Assembly (NCBI RefSeq): GCF_014696315.1
Contig: NZ_JACJPX010000071.1
Coordinates: 1-42,416 of the forward strand
DNA from: Calothrix membranacea FACHB-236
GTDB taxonomy: Bacteria; Cyanobacteriota; Cyanobacteriia; Cyanobacteriales; Nostocaceae
Direction: 5' to 3'
DNA: 42,416 nt
Positions 17,160 to 25,303 of this stretch are shown here, piece by piece. Both the position numbers and the translations under genes were made by a program. A model generated the notes under the pieces. That model saw nothing but the letters and a program-made list of their open reading frames with translations. It did not search any database and was not told the origin of the DNA. Position 1 is the stretch's first letter; the number at the start of each line of letters is the position of its first letter.

Positions 17160-17951
17160 CTAATAGACTAACTTTAAGCTGACCATCATTAATAGAGAGT
17201 AAATAATAAATCGCAATGGTTTCTGCGGCGCAATTTGACAAACTTTAGCCCCAATTAATACTCCTGGTACAGAACCAAACCATATAGGTAATACTAAATT
17301 CCAATCGACAGTTCCTAAGGTGAGATGTCCTAAGGCAGTGAAGAGTAAGAGAATTGCTGCTTGGGAAATATCTGTACCAACTAACTTCCTAGCATCTAAG
17401 CGGAAAAATGCAATTAGTACTAAAGCAAACATCGAACCAGAAGCGACACTTGTGAGACTGACAATACAGCCTAACAATGCTCCTATGCTGACAGTCTGTA
17501 AACGCCCTAGTTGAGTGTTCAAGTCAAATTTGGGCAGTTCGGGTAATTTGACCTGTGGAAAGAAAGTCAACAGCAGCATTTGCAGCAACGCCAAAAATGT
17601 AACTAACAAAATTGTGGCACCCAGCAAGTGCAGCATGAATTCATTGAGGTTATTCTCGGCCCGCATTTTAATCAGGTGCAATATCCCCACCCCAAACAGA
17701 GAACCAGGAACACTTCCCAAAGCCAGCCATTTTACCACTTCAGCATCTAGGGTTTGTTGCTGCCAGTGTTTGATTCCACCTACGACTTTCATTAACGTCG
17801 CCGCTACAACATCAGAACTGACTGCTACAGCAGGTGGGACTTGAAAAACAAATATCAACATCGGCGTGATGAGAGAAGCACCGCCAATTCCTGTCAGACC
17901 TACAAAAATACCAACTAAAAAGCTGAATAAAGGCAATAAGAAAAAATCCAT
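17160..17951 (-). CDS. TauE/SafE-family sulfite/organosulfonate exporter (copy 3)
   Basis: 263 residues, about eight membrane segments. The first-half signature is FLVGIFVGLTGIGGASLITPML followed by VAVSSDVVAATLMKVVGG; the second-half signature is IGALLGCIVSLTSVASGSM with GTDISQAAILLLF. An extended hydrophilic loop sits between the halves (near residues 125-150). It is a more distant relative of copies 1 and 2. It is convergent with the preceding methyltransferase gene (46 bp apart). A composite regulatory motif in the correct orientation lies about 130-160 bp upstream. Probable role: sulfite or sulfonate efflux during sulfonate use. Confidence 0.87.
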   Translation of the reverse strand: MDFFLLPLFSFLVGIFVGLTGIGGASLITPMLIFVFQVPPAVAVSSDVVAATLMKVVGGIKHWQQQTLDAEVVKWLALGSVPGSLFGVGILHLIKMRAENNLNEFMLHLLGATILLVTFLALLQMLLLTFFPQVKLPELPKFDLNTQLGRLQTVSIGALLGCIVSLTSVASGSMFALVLIAFFRLDARKLVGTDISQAAILLLFTALGHLTLGTVDWNLVLPIWFGSVPGVLIGAKVCQIAPQKPLRFIIYSLLMMVSLKLVY

Positions 17952-18683
17952 ATTCCTGTCCTTGAGTGGGGTTTTATCAATCCGGTTTTCTTTAGCTGAA
18001 ACTAAAAGATTGGTTGTAACGCTCTTGTGTAGAGCTTTTCGGGCAACTGTAGTTTTTAAGCAACACCAGGTACATAATTACAAAGAGCTAATAGCCGACG
18101 TATTTACCGTATTTTAAAGCTAAAATATAGTAAAAGTCTATATTTTTGTGAAGCAATACCAAAACTTTGTATTATTTAATATGAGTATTCAAAGCTAGTT
18201 TTTCAGGCAAACTAATTTAAATCAATGTTTACAATGCAGTATTCTGAAAAATAGCAGTATCTCATAATACTACATTAATCCTAGCAAAATACAGGACTTA
18301 ATCTTACAGAGCAAGGAGAATTCTTAGCGAGCAGAGGAAACAGCCCCAGTGAACAATTTCACCGTCAAACAGAGGAAAAGGGGCAGGGGGTAAGACCAGG
18401 ACGAATCTCAATACTCCTCGGTTAAGGATTTTCAAGTTGGAATTTGGTGTGGGGAAAAGGTGAAAGGGGAAGGGTTAAAGATTTTTTCTTGCCCCTTTTC
18501 CCCTTCCCCTTTTGCCCTAGCGAGGTAAAGGGGAAGGTTTTTGTCCCTTACCCTTTACCCTTTAACCTTTACCCAACCTCCACCTAACATTTTTGGGTTG
18601 GCAGACTCCTCTACCATTAGGCTCTGGACTTTTTTGATATTTTCTTTTAAAGTACGGTTAGTTGATGGAATTACTGTACAACA
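17952..18683. other. 732-bp intergenic region
   Basis: No convincing gene. It holds composite motif site 2 at its left end, AT-rich sequence to about 18300, then a purine/pyrimidine-biased stretch (about 18330-18600) with GGGGAAGGG-type and CCCTTTA-type near-repeats. Within it, AAAGGGGAAGGG (18463-18474) can pair perfectly with 18501-18512 around a 26-base loop. The composition resembles degenerated STRR sequence. Confidence 0.7.
18079..18111 (-). promoter_or_regulatory. Composite motif, site 2 (upstream of TauE copy 3)
   Basis: On the minus strand TACGGTAA (18111-18104) is followed by 12 bases (ATACGTCGGCTA) and then a half containing CTTTGT that aligns base-for-base in spacing with CTTTGT of site 3. 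It points toward the TauE/SafE gene, about 130-160 bp upstream of its start. The second half-site is weak, so confidence is moderate. Confidence 0.5.
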
Positions 18684-19112
18684 ATGACTGAAATCCAAAA
18701 TAGTGAGCAAGAGTTGTCGTCACAAAATCTAGAAAATGTACCTAAAACACTATTGCAAAAGGTTAGAGGTGGATTTTTATTAGTAATTGGATATTTATTA
18801 TCACCCTTATGTTGGTGGAATGATTTGGTATTCAATTTACCAATAGCTTATGTTTTTGGTTATGTTTGTAGCCTTGTCTCTTCTAAATTAATGATGCCAG
18901 GAATTATTATTGGTTACTGGCTATCAAATATTGTTGGGATTCTGCTAATGCAAGCCGGCGCATTAGATATGTTGCAAAAACAAAACCAAGAACGCAATCT
19001 AAAAAAGGAACTCTTGACAGGCTTAGTTTCGTCAACTGCTTATACATTCTTGATTGTGTTATTGATTCAATTTAAAGTTATCGATACTCCTAATTTCTTC
19101 TCTGGTAGTTAA
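18684..19112 (+). CDS. Small integral membrane protein, function unknown
   Basis: 142 residues: a polar N terminus of about 25 residues, then three or four hydrophobic segments (GGFLLVIGYLLSPLCWW, LPIAYVFGYVCSLVS, MPGIIIGYWLSNIVGILLMQAGA, and AYTFLIVLLIQF near the C terminus). A charged stretch QKQNQERNLKKE lies before the last segment. I do not recognise a named family, although similar small proteins are seen in cyanobacteria. It is monocistronic, with its own strong terminator directly downstream. No link to sulfur metabolism is visible. Confidence 0.75.
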   Translation: MTEIQNSEQELSSQNLENVPKTLLQKVRGGFLLVIGYLLSPLCWWNDLVFNLPIAYVFGYVCSLVSSKLMMPGIIIGYWLSNIVGILLMQAGALDMLQKQNQERNLKKELLTGLVSSTAYTFLIVLLIQFKVIDTPNFFSGS

Positions 19113-19115
19113 CAG

Positions 19116-19144
19116 AAAAACCCAGTATTATCAACTGGGTTTTT
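19116..19144 (+). terminator. Rho-independent terminator after the small membrane protein gene
   Basis: AAAAACCCAGT pairs with ACTGGGTTTTT across a 7-base loop (11-bp stem), beginning 3 bp after the stop codon and ending in a run of five T. A classical intrinsic terminator. Confidence 0.9.
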
Positions 19145-19282
19145 CATGATTATATCTAAACTAAAGCTCATCTAAAATGAGAAATGGAGTTTTTTAAAAG
19201 CTAACAAGGAAGAATGTAAATTTTAGAAAGAAAACCTGATTATGAAAAAATAATGGGTTTCAAATTAGACTCAGTTTATAGA

Positions 19283-20095
19283 TTATTTTAATTTTAAAAG
19301 CTCAGTGGGATTTAAAAACTTAGGTGTATCCTTAGTCATAATTAAAGGTAATTTACCGTCCCATCTTTGGATTGCTTGTCTCTCCAATATCTCATTGGTT
19401 AAAGTCTCATGTAGCAATCTATTGATTTCTGCTTCGCCTTTTGCCAAATTAACCTTGGCTTCTGCCTCTTTGGCTGCTTTTAGTGCTAAAAAGTCCGCTT
19501 TCTTAGCTTCTTGTTCTGCAATTTGTTTAGCCTCAACTGCTTCATTAAATTTATCAGAAAAATTGACATGAACAAGTGAGATATCATCAACTGCAATATG
19601 GTAGCCATGCAATCTTGTAGTTAATGCATCATCCACTCCCGATTTAACTTCTCCCCTTTTAGTAACTATTTCTTCTGCCGTATACTTTGCTACAACTGCT
19701 TTCAAAACTTCTTCTACGGCTGGATTAATAATTTTTTCAACTACATCTTTTTCATCACCAATCTCTTGAAAAGTTATATAGGTTTCTTCTGGGATAATGT
19801 GCCAGTTTAAGGCTACATCTGTGAAAACATCTTGTAAGTCTTTAGAAGAAGCTTCCGCAGATATTTCTTGTTTTTGAATTCTGACGTTAATTTTTTTTAC
19901 AGTATTAACAATAGGGATGATTAAATGTATACCTTCTTGTAGAACAGTTGCTTCCACTCTCCCAAATTGCATTAATACACCCCGTTCTCCGGGATTTACT
20001 ATCACAAAAGGGGTTAGTATGATTGTGATTAAACATAAAATTGCAGTTATTTTACCAGCCTTATTAGTTATTTTAATTTGTTTCATATCGCTCAA
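19283..20095 (-). CDS. Prohibitin-like SPFH/Band 7 protein
   Basis: 270 residues: a single N-terminal membrane segment (ITAILCLITIILTPFVIV), the SPFH core beginning NPGERGVLMQFGRVEATVLQEG, and a long Ala/Glu-rich coiled coil near residues 185-235 (AKQIAEQEAKKADFLALKAAKEAEAK). This is the layout of bacterial prohibitin-family proteins, which form ring-like membrane scaffolds and protect membrane proteases or complexes. It stands alone, and the ATG is well separated from the neighbouring GST gene. The role here is known only at family level. Confidence 0.88.
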   Translation of the reverse strand: MSDMKQIKITNKAGKITAILCLITIILTPFVIVNPGERGVLMQFGRVEATVLQEGIHLIIPIVNTVKKINVRIQKQEISAEASSKDLQDVFTDVALNWHIIPEETYITFQEIGDEKDVVEKIINPAVEEVLKAVVAKYTAEEIVTKRGEVKSGVDDALTTRLHGYHIAVDDISLVHVNFSDKFNEAVEAKQIAEQEAKKADFLALKAAKEAEAKVNLAKGEAEINRLLHETLTNEILERQAIQRWDGKLPLIMTKDTPKFLNPTELLKLK

Positions 20096-20261
20096 TACAT
20101 ATCTCAGTTGAGAAATAGCTTTTTGTCGGGTAAACTATACTCCATAATTAAGTGTAGAGAAAAGTATAAAAAATTAAAAGCAGGTTGGATTGTTAGATAA
20201 TTTATGGGTTCAATATAGGTTTGGTTTAATATTTTTACAATAGAAGGTATTTATAATAATA

Positions 20262-20298
20262 CGTCTTTGCGGTTAAATATTTTTAAACCACAAAGACG
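20262..20298. repeat. Imperfect inverted repeat (GCGTCTTTG family)
   Basis: CGTCTTTGCGGTT (20262-20274) pairs with AACCACAAAGACG (20286-20298) with one C-A mismatch and an AT-rich loop. It lies 38 bp past the 3' end of the GST gene and may help terminate it. Sequences ending in CAAAGACGC or GCGCAAAG recur at about 40115-40200 and 41880-41930, so it is also a dispersed repeat. Confidence 0.65.
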
Positions 20299-20335
20299 CT
20301 GAGATTATTAGATTTATAAGTGTAACGGGATAAAT

Positions 20336-21019
20336 CTATTTTTGAGATGCACCAACTGCGGTAGGTTCACCAAGCACTTTACTAAATCTTTCGATGTAGA
20401 AGCTGACAGGATTTTCTACGGCTCGAATGGATTCGCGATCGCGCAGTGTGTTCCACCATTGTTGGATACGTGGTGTTTCTGCTGGTAAGCTAAATTTGCG
20501 GAAGTGTTCGAGAATTGGTAAGCGCTCAAACCAGGGATAGAAGCTGATATCCACTAAACTTACTTTGTTTCCTAACCAGTAAGGGCCATTACCAGACAGC
20601 TTTCCTAATCCTTCTTGCTCAATATATAAGAGGGATTCGATAAACTCTCTGCGTCCTTGTTCTTGTTCGGTGCTATCTTTACCACGTAGGAATTTGTTAA
20701 ATGCAGGGACAAAGCGGGTATTGGCATAGTCGATCCAAATACGAGCGATCGCTTTTGCTCCTGGTTCGCGGGGTAATAAAGCAGGCTCAGGAAAGACTTC
20801 TTCTAGATATTCATCGATGATGGCAGACTCATAGATATTGATATCTCCATGTGCGATCGCAGGGACTTTACCATAGCGCGAAATCTGCGTGTAGCCTTCA
20901 GGCTTATTTTGTAGGTCGATTTCAATCGGTGTAAATTCAATTCCTTTTTCTAGCAAAACAACACGGGTTCTTTGGGAGAAAGTCGAGGCTTTGGCGAAGT
21001 AAAGCTTGAGGTTACTCAT
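20336..21019 (-). CDS. Glutathione S-transferase family protein
   Basis: 227 residues. The N-terminal thioredoxin-like domain shows [49 protein letters not shown] (the cis-Pro before Ala and the ES glutathione-binding pair). The C-terminal helical domain includes [14 protein letters not shown], with the N-capping Asp. Catalytic Ser15 or Tyr candidates sit in the STFSQR turn. The enzyme may use glutathione to process electrophilic or organosulfur substrates. A composite regulatory motif about 90-120 bp upstream points toward this gene and links it to the sulfur genes nearby. Confidence 0.87.
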   Translation of the reverse strand: MSNLKLYFAKASTFSQRTRVVLLEKGIEFTPIEIDLQNKPEGYTQISRYGKVPAIAHGDINIYESAIIDEYLEEVFPEPALLPREPGAKAIARIWIDYANTRFVPAFNKFLRGKDSTEQEQGRREFIESLLYIEQEGLGKLSGNGPYWLGNKVSLVDISFYPWFERLPILEHFRKFSLPAETPRIQQWWNTLRDRESIRAVENPVSFYIERFSKVLGEPTAVGASQK

Positions 21020-21106
21020 GAACTGCTTTCCTTGTGTTGTAGGTAATTCAGTATTGGGGATGATGAGTTGTGAGATGACTTTGGCTAGTATATATACCAG
21101 CTACAG

Positions 21107-21139
21107 AACAAAGTCCGGTTAATCGCTCGTCTTACCGTA
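21107..21139 (-). promoter_or_regulatory. Composite motif, site 3 (upstream of GST)
   Basis: Minus strand: TACGGTAA (21139-21132), 12 bases containing GCGAT, then ACCGGACTTTGTT (21119-21107). It has the same spacing and nearly the same second half as site 6 (ACCGGAGTTTATT) upstream of the SsuD-like gene, and is oriented toward the GST gene. Confidence 0.6.
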
Positions 21140-21314
21140 TAATATTTATATCATGTTGTCAATACCAGCAAAAGCCTTGTCAGGCTAATGAAAATGCTTA
21201 GGAGATAAATTTAGGTTACCTAAAAATTAGTAATTAACAAATTTAGAACCACGTATACTTTGTTTACTGAAGACTTGTATTGTCGAGAGGGTTATGCAAT
21301 ACTGCTAAATAATC

Positions 21315-21345
21315 AACGGTAAATTGGTCGATAAACAGTATTTAA
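21315..21345 (+). promoter_or_regulatory. Composite motif, site 4 (upstream of amidohydrolase)
   Basis: AACGGTAA (21315-21322), 12 bases (ATTGGTCGATAA), then ACAGTATTTA starting at 21335. The first 13 bases from ACGGTAAATTGGTC are shared with site 6. It is oriented toward the amidohydrolase-SsuA operon, about 270-300 bp upstream of its start. Confidence 0.6.
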
Positions 21346-21614
21346 AATTTCTGATGCACAGATTAGCAACAAGATATTGCTGGTGCAAAAAATTATTGTG
21401 TTGAAAAAGTGTGCCTCCAATTAATTCTCTTAGTATCTATAGAGTGTAGACAAATAGGCACTTATGGTCATTTGTCTGTTAGAGGCTTAGTCAAATATTG
21501 AGAAATTTCTTGTACGAGGTCATCATTCTGAGCAAACGCCATCTTTACAGTATTGCTTGCAGATGTCAGACTTCATCCTCACAAATTCAATGATGTAACT
21601 GTGGAGAAACTATC

Positions 21615-23093
21615 GTGACAATTGCTCTTGAACGTCCCACGAAAAAGACTCGGTCAGCACAAATTCGGGAACAACTAGGTTATCCCATCATTGATACTGA
21701 TGTACATACTCAAGAATTTGAGCCGGCTTTTCTGGATTATTTAGAGCAGGTAGGCGGTTCTAAAATTGTTGATAGCTTTAGAGAACATTTACCTGGTGCT
21801 GGTCGTTTTCGTTGGTTCCAACAATCTTGGGAAGAACGCCATAGATACCGGACTGCGCGCCCACCTTTCTGGGGTCGTCCCACAAAAAATACCTTAGATT
21901 TAGCAACAATTACCCTACCAAAGCTGTTACACGAACGCTTGCAAGAAGCGGGAACAGACTTTGCTGTGTTGTATCCTAACTTGGCAACCCTCGCACCACA
22001 AATCAAGAACGACGAAATGCGGCGGGCGGTTTGTCGGGCAGCGAACCTCTATCATGCAGATATCTTCCGTCCTTATAGCGATCGCATTACCCCCATTGCC
22101 ACAATTCCTCTCAACACACCAGAAGAAGGGATTGAGGAATTAGAATATGCAATCAAAGAACTGGGGCTGAAAACAATTCAAATTCCTGGTTACGTCACTC
22201 GTGTAATTCCTGGCTTCGAGAAATATCCCGAAGAAGTGCAACGGGAAGCAACTTGGATTGATACCTTTGCTTTAGATAGTGCTTACGATTACGATCCCTT
22301 CTGGGCGAAGTGCGTTGAGTTAAAAGTTGTCCCCACCACTCATGCTTCTGGTATGGGTTGGACTTCACGTCGCTCAATTTCCAATTATCAATACAACCAC
22401 ATTGGACACTTTGCCTCCGCAGGTGAAGCATTCTGCAAAGCCTTGTTCTTTGGTGGAGTTACCCATCGTTTCCCCACCCTCAAATTTGCCTTCCTCGAAG
22501 GTGGTTCCGCTTGGGGTGCTAGCCTCTACACAGATATCATCTGGCATTGGGAAACTCGTAATCCAGAGATTTTACAGAATAACAACCCTGCTAATATCGA
22601 TAGAGAAGGATTAGCAGAACTCTTCCGCACTTACGGTGGGGCAGAATTCCAAGGTCGTGCGGAGCAATTTGGTAGCGGTTTGGGCTTCCACGGACAACAT
22701 CTCTCGCCTCCAAATCCCGGCGAATTAGATGAATTTGCGGCAGCTGGAATTACCAAAGCCGAAGATGTGCGCGATCGCTTCTTGAATCACTTCTACTTCG
22801 GTACAGAATCCGACGACACCCGGGCCGCTTACGCCTTCCATCAAAAAGCTAACCCCTTTGGGGACAGAGTCAAAGCCTTCCTCGGTTCCGATTCTGGTCA
22901 CTGGGATGTGCCTGATATTACAGCCGTTGTATCTAACGCTTACAGCTTTGTCGAACGCGGCATTTTCAGTGAAGAAGACCTGCGCTACTTCTTGTCTATC
23001 CATCCTTTAGAGTTGTACACCAGTCTCAACCGTGACTTCTTCAAGGGTACAGCAATAGAAAAAGAAGCAGAAGAATATTTGAATAGGGCATAG
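21615..23093 (+). CDS. Amidohydrolase-2 family metal-dependent hydrolase/decarboxylase
   Basis: 492 residues, longer than the usual 300-400 for this TIM-barrel family. N-terminal metal motif D27-T-D29-V-H31, His243 in VVPTTHASGMGW, a strand with FAFLEGGSAWG (Glu295), and C-terminal GSDSGHWDVP with Asp426 at the position of the catalytic Asp. This pattern fits the ACMSD/gamma-resorcylate decarboxylase branch and related hydrolases. It is followed on the same strand by an SsuA-like binding protein, so it may process the compound that protein imports. The last codons (Asn-Arg-Ala-stop) are made of the STRR heptad that continues beyond the stop. The start is GTG at 21615, just after GGAGAAACTATC. 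Substrate unknown. Confidence 0.85.
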   Translation: MTIALERPTKKTRSAQIREQLGYPIIDTDVHTQEFEPAFLDYLEQVGGSKIVDSFREHLPGAGRFRWFQQSWEERHRYRTARPPFWGRPTKNTLDLATITLPKLLHERLQEAGTDFAVLYPNLATLAPQIKNDEMRRAVCRAANLYHADIFRPYSDRITPIATIPLNTPEEGIEELEYAIKELGLKTIQIPGYVTRVIPGFEKYPEEVQREATWIDTFALDSAYDYDPFWAKCVELKVVPTTHASGMGWTSRRSISNYQYNHIGHFASAGEAFCKALFFGGVTHRFPTLKFAFLEGGSAWGASLYTDIIWHWETRNPEILQNNNPANIDREGLAELFRTYGGAEFQGRAEQFGSGLGFHGQHLSPPNPGELDEFAAAGITKAEDVRDRFLNHFYFGTESDDTRAAYAFHQKANPFGDRVKAFLGSDSGHWDVPDITAVVSNAYSFVERGIFSEEDLRYFLSIHPLELYTSLNRDFFKGTAIEKEAEEYLNRA

Positions 23094-23127
23094 GGAATAG
23101 GGCATGGGGCATTGGGCATGGGGCATA
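23086..23127. repeat. Heptanucleotide STRR array, GGGCATR x6, overlapping a stop codon
   Basis: Six heptads (GGGCATA, GGGAATA, GGGCATG, GGGCATT, GGGCATG, GGGCATA). The first supplies the end of the amidohydrolase coding sequence and its TAG stop (23091-23093). The ATG codons within the array (for example 23112) are in frame with the next gene but are not its likely start. Confidence 0.93.
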
Positions 23128-23204
23128 ACCTTGCCTCCCTCATCCCCAATCCCAGCCTCACTTGCTTGCCAAAAAACAAGCTGAAAATTTTTTACAGAAA
23201 ACCT

Positions 23205-24293
23205 ATGGTTGCTACAGTTAAACCTGCATATATCAATATCTTTCGCCGCTTTACACTGCTTGTAGTGCCTGGATTGTTAACTCTGGCAACTTCATTAACT
23301 TTAGTTAGTTGTACGCAACAAAGCCAAAAAGCAGATAATCAGTCTCCTGCTAGTAATGTAGCGGATGCTAATACTTCAAAAATTAAAACCAAGGTACTCC
23401 GTATGGGGTATCAACAAGCTGGCGACTTGGTAAGGGTAACTAAAGTATTAGAAAAGCGGCTAGAACCCTTGGGTGTCAAGGTGGAATGGGCACAATTTGC
23501 CCAGGGGCCGCAGCTGATGGAAGCGATGAATGTCGGCAAGATAGACTTAGGTTCTGTAGGTGAAACTCCTCCGATTTTTGCCCAAGCTGCTGGCGCTCAG
23601 ATTGCTTATATTGTTGGTCGAAGACGTACAGAAAATACTGGTAAAGGTAGTGCGATCGCAGTGCCACCAGATTCTCCAATTAAGAGTATCAAAGATATTA
23701 AAGGACAAAAAGTTGTCTTCCAAAAAGCTTCTGCATCTCATTATTTCATCCTCCGAGCTTTGGAAGAAGCAGGCTTAAAATATAGTGATATTCAAGTTTT
23801 GAGCATACCAAATGTAGAAGCTGCAAGTGCTTTTTTGGAAGGTAAAATTCCCGTTTGGGTAACTGGTGATCCTCATCTAGCGCGCGCTGAAAAATTAGGT
23901 AAAGCAAGGGTAATTAAGAATAGCCAAGGACTTGATTCACCTGGTGGATACTATATTGGTTCCAAGCAGTTTGCAATTGATAATCCAGAACTGCTGAGGA
24001 TTGTGATTGAGGAGATTGATAAAATTGAGCGCTGGGCTGAATCAAATCCCCAGGAAACTGCCAAGCTGATTTTACCATTTCAAAAACTCCCTCCAGATGT
24101 GATGGACTTGGTAATTAGCCGTCGGAGTTTTGGATTAAGAGCTATTTCGCCAGATTTAATTAGCGAACAACAAAGAGTAGCAGATTACTTTCATAAAAAT
24201 GGCCTGATTCCTAAACCAATCAATATCAAAGAAGCGACCCTTACAGATGAACAGTATGCTGCAATTACTCCACCAACAATTAGTCAGAAATAG
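23205..24293 (+). CDS. ssuA: SsuA-like substrate-binding lipoprotein (copy 2)
   Basis: 362 residues from ATG 23205. The frame is open to 23112, but that part comes from STRR sequence, and the signal peptide (RRFTLLVVPGLLTLATSLTLVSC, lipobox Cys36) fits the later start. The mature domain reads VLRMGYQQAGDLVRVTKVLEKRL, MEAMNVGKIDLGSVGETPPIFAQAAGAQ and IKGQKVVFQKASASHYFILRALEEAG. The sulfonate-branch signature is present, but the first strand differs from copy 1 (GYQQAGDLVRVTK rather than GFQKAGTILSALK). It is co-directional with the amidohydrolase (111 bp) and redoxin (125 bp). Probable periplasmic capture of a sulfonate-like compound. No permease or ATPase is adjacent. Confidence 0.87.
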   Translation: MVATVKPAYINIFRRFTLLVVPGLLTLATSLTLVSCTQQSQKADNQSPASNVADANTSKIKTKVLRMGYQQAGDLVRVTKVLEKRLEPLGVKVEWAQFAQGPQLMEAMNVGKIDLGSVGETPPIFAQAAGAQIAYIVGRRRTENTGKGSAIAVPPDSPIKSIKDIKGQKVVFQKASASHYFILRALEEAGLKYSDIQVLSIPNVEAASAFLEGKIPVWVTGDPHLARAEKLGKARVIKNSQGLDSPGGYYIGSKQFAIDNPELLRIVIEEIDKIERWAESNPQETAKLILPFQKLPPDVMDLVISRRSFGLRAISPDLISEQQRVADYFHKNGLIPKPINIKEATLTDEQYAAITPPTISQK

Positions 24294-24345
24294 TCTGGGG
24301 ATTAGGGATTGGGGACTGGGAAAATAATTTTTGACTTTTGAATAC

Positions 24346-24365
24346 AGACGCGATTAATCGCGTCT
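24346..24365. repeat. 20-bp perfect palindrome, copy 2
   Basis: Identical to the palindrome at 8022-8041, including the flanking TCTCTA on the right. It lies 53 bp before the redoxin start codon. Both copies sit in short gaps upstream of plus-strand genes. Confidence 0.85.
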
Positions 24366-24418
24366 CTACAACTTTTGACTCAAAATATTTACTTTAAATC
24401 TCAAGGAGTTCTATATCT

Positions 24419-25045
24419 ATGGCGCTGACAGCATCAACAATGCTACCTTTAGGTACTTTAGCACCGGATTTTCATTTACCAGATGTGGTTACTGGTGAAA
24501 CAATTTTACTCTCTACCTTTGCTGATAAAAAAGCGTTGCTGGTGATATTTCTTAGTCGCCATTGCCCTTTTGTGCAGCATATTAAATGGGAATTAGCAAA
24601 ATTGGGTAAAGATTATCGCGATCGCAATTTAGGAATTGTGGCGATTAGCGCTAATGATGTCACTACTCACCCTGATGATGCGCCGGAATTACTCAAAGCT
24701 TTTGCCCAAGAATTGGATTTATCTTATCCTCTGCTTTACGACGAATCACAGCAAGCAGCGAAAAATTTCTTTGCTGCTTGCACTCCTGACTTTTTCCTTT
24801 TTGATAGCGAACGCAAGCTAGCTTATCGCGGACAATTAGATGATAGCCGTCCTAAAAACGATAAGCCTGTAACTGGTGCTGATTTACGCAGGGCTATTGA
24901 AGATGTGTTGCGCGTAGACGCGAAGCGGCTTGTCCCCGGACATCGCATAATTACTTGGGAACAAAAGCCAAGTATTGGTTGCAATATTAAATGGAAGCTA
25001 GGTAACGAACCTGCCTATTATAAAGTACCAGCAGTTGCAGTATAA
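24419..25045 (+). CDS. Thioredoxin-like redoxin (AhpC/TSA family)
   Basis: 208 residues. Opening APDFHLPDVVTGETILLSTFADKKALLVIFL is the AhpC/TSA-redoxin entry. The active-site segment SRHCPFVQHIKWEL has a single Cys (no CxxC), and a second Cys occurs in FFAACTPDFFLFD, a plausible resolving position. The C terminus holds a third Cys in SIGCNIKWKLGNEP, typical of this thioredoxin-family subgroup. CAAGGAG gives a clear ribosome-binding site. It probably reduces peroxides or thiol intermediates. It is placed after an SsuA-like gene and before a terminator, and may share the transcript. Confidence 0.85.
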   Translation: MALTASTMLPLGTLAPDFHLPDVVTGETILLSTFADKKALLVIFLSRHCPFVQHIKWELAKLGKDYRDRNLGIVAISANDVTTHPDDAPELLKAFAQELDLSYPLLYDESQQAAKNFFAACTPDFFLFDSERKLAYRGQLDDSRPKNDKPVTGADLRRAIEDVLRVDAKRLVPGHRIITWEQKPSIGCNIKWKLGNEPAYYKVPAVAV

Positions 25046-25090
25046 AGTTTATGTTTGACATCAACTAGTGTCTCTAGAAATAAGGTTTAA

Positions 25091-25115
25091 AGAGGTGCGG
25101 AAGTGCACCTTTTTT
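25091..25115 (+). terminator. Rho-independent terminator after the redoxin gene
   Basis: AGGTGC (25093-25098) pairs with GCACCT (25105-25110) over GGAAGT, extendable by an A-T and a G-T pair, followed by six T. It lies about 45 bp past the stop. Confidence 0.85.
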
Positions 25116-25303
25116 ATTACTGCATTGTTCTACTTAGGGACTTCCAGAAAATAAATTATCCAAATATAGTCCGAGAATATCCTTAGTCATTGGTCATTGG
25201 TAAGGATTTCAAGCCTATTTACGTTCTTTAACATAGTTTGGTTTATTTCCACTGACTTACTTAAATTTATTTATGCCTAGGATGAAAATATGTTAGCGAA
25301 TAT

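Larger units (their letters stand above)
21020..21614. other. 595-bp divergent intergenic region
   Basis: Separates the GST gene (-) from the amidohydrolase gene (+). No coding sequence seen. It carries two copies of the composite motif, one facing each gene. The remaining sequence is AT-rich, and the last 200 bases before the amidohydrolase form a long untranslated leader or contain the promoter; no clear sigma-70 pair could be assigned. Confidence 0.75.
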
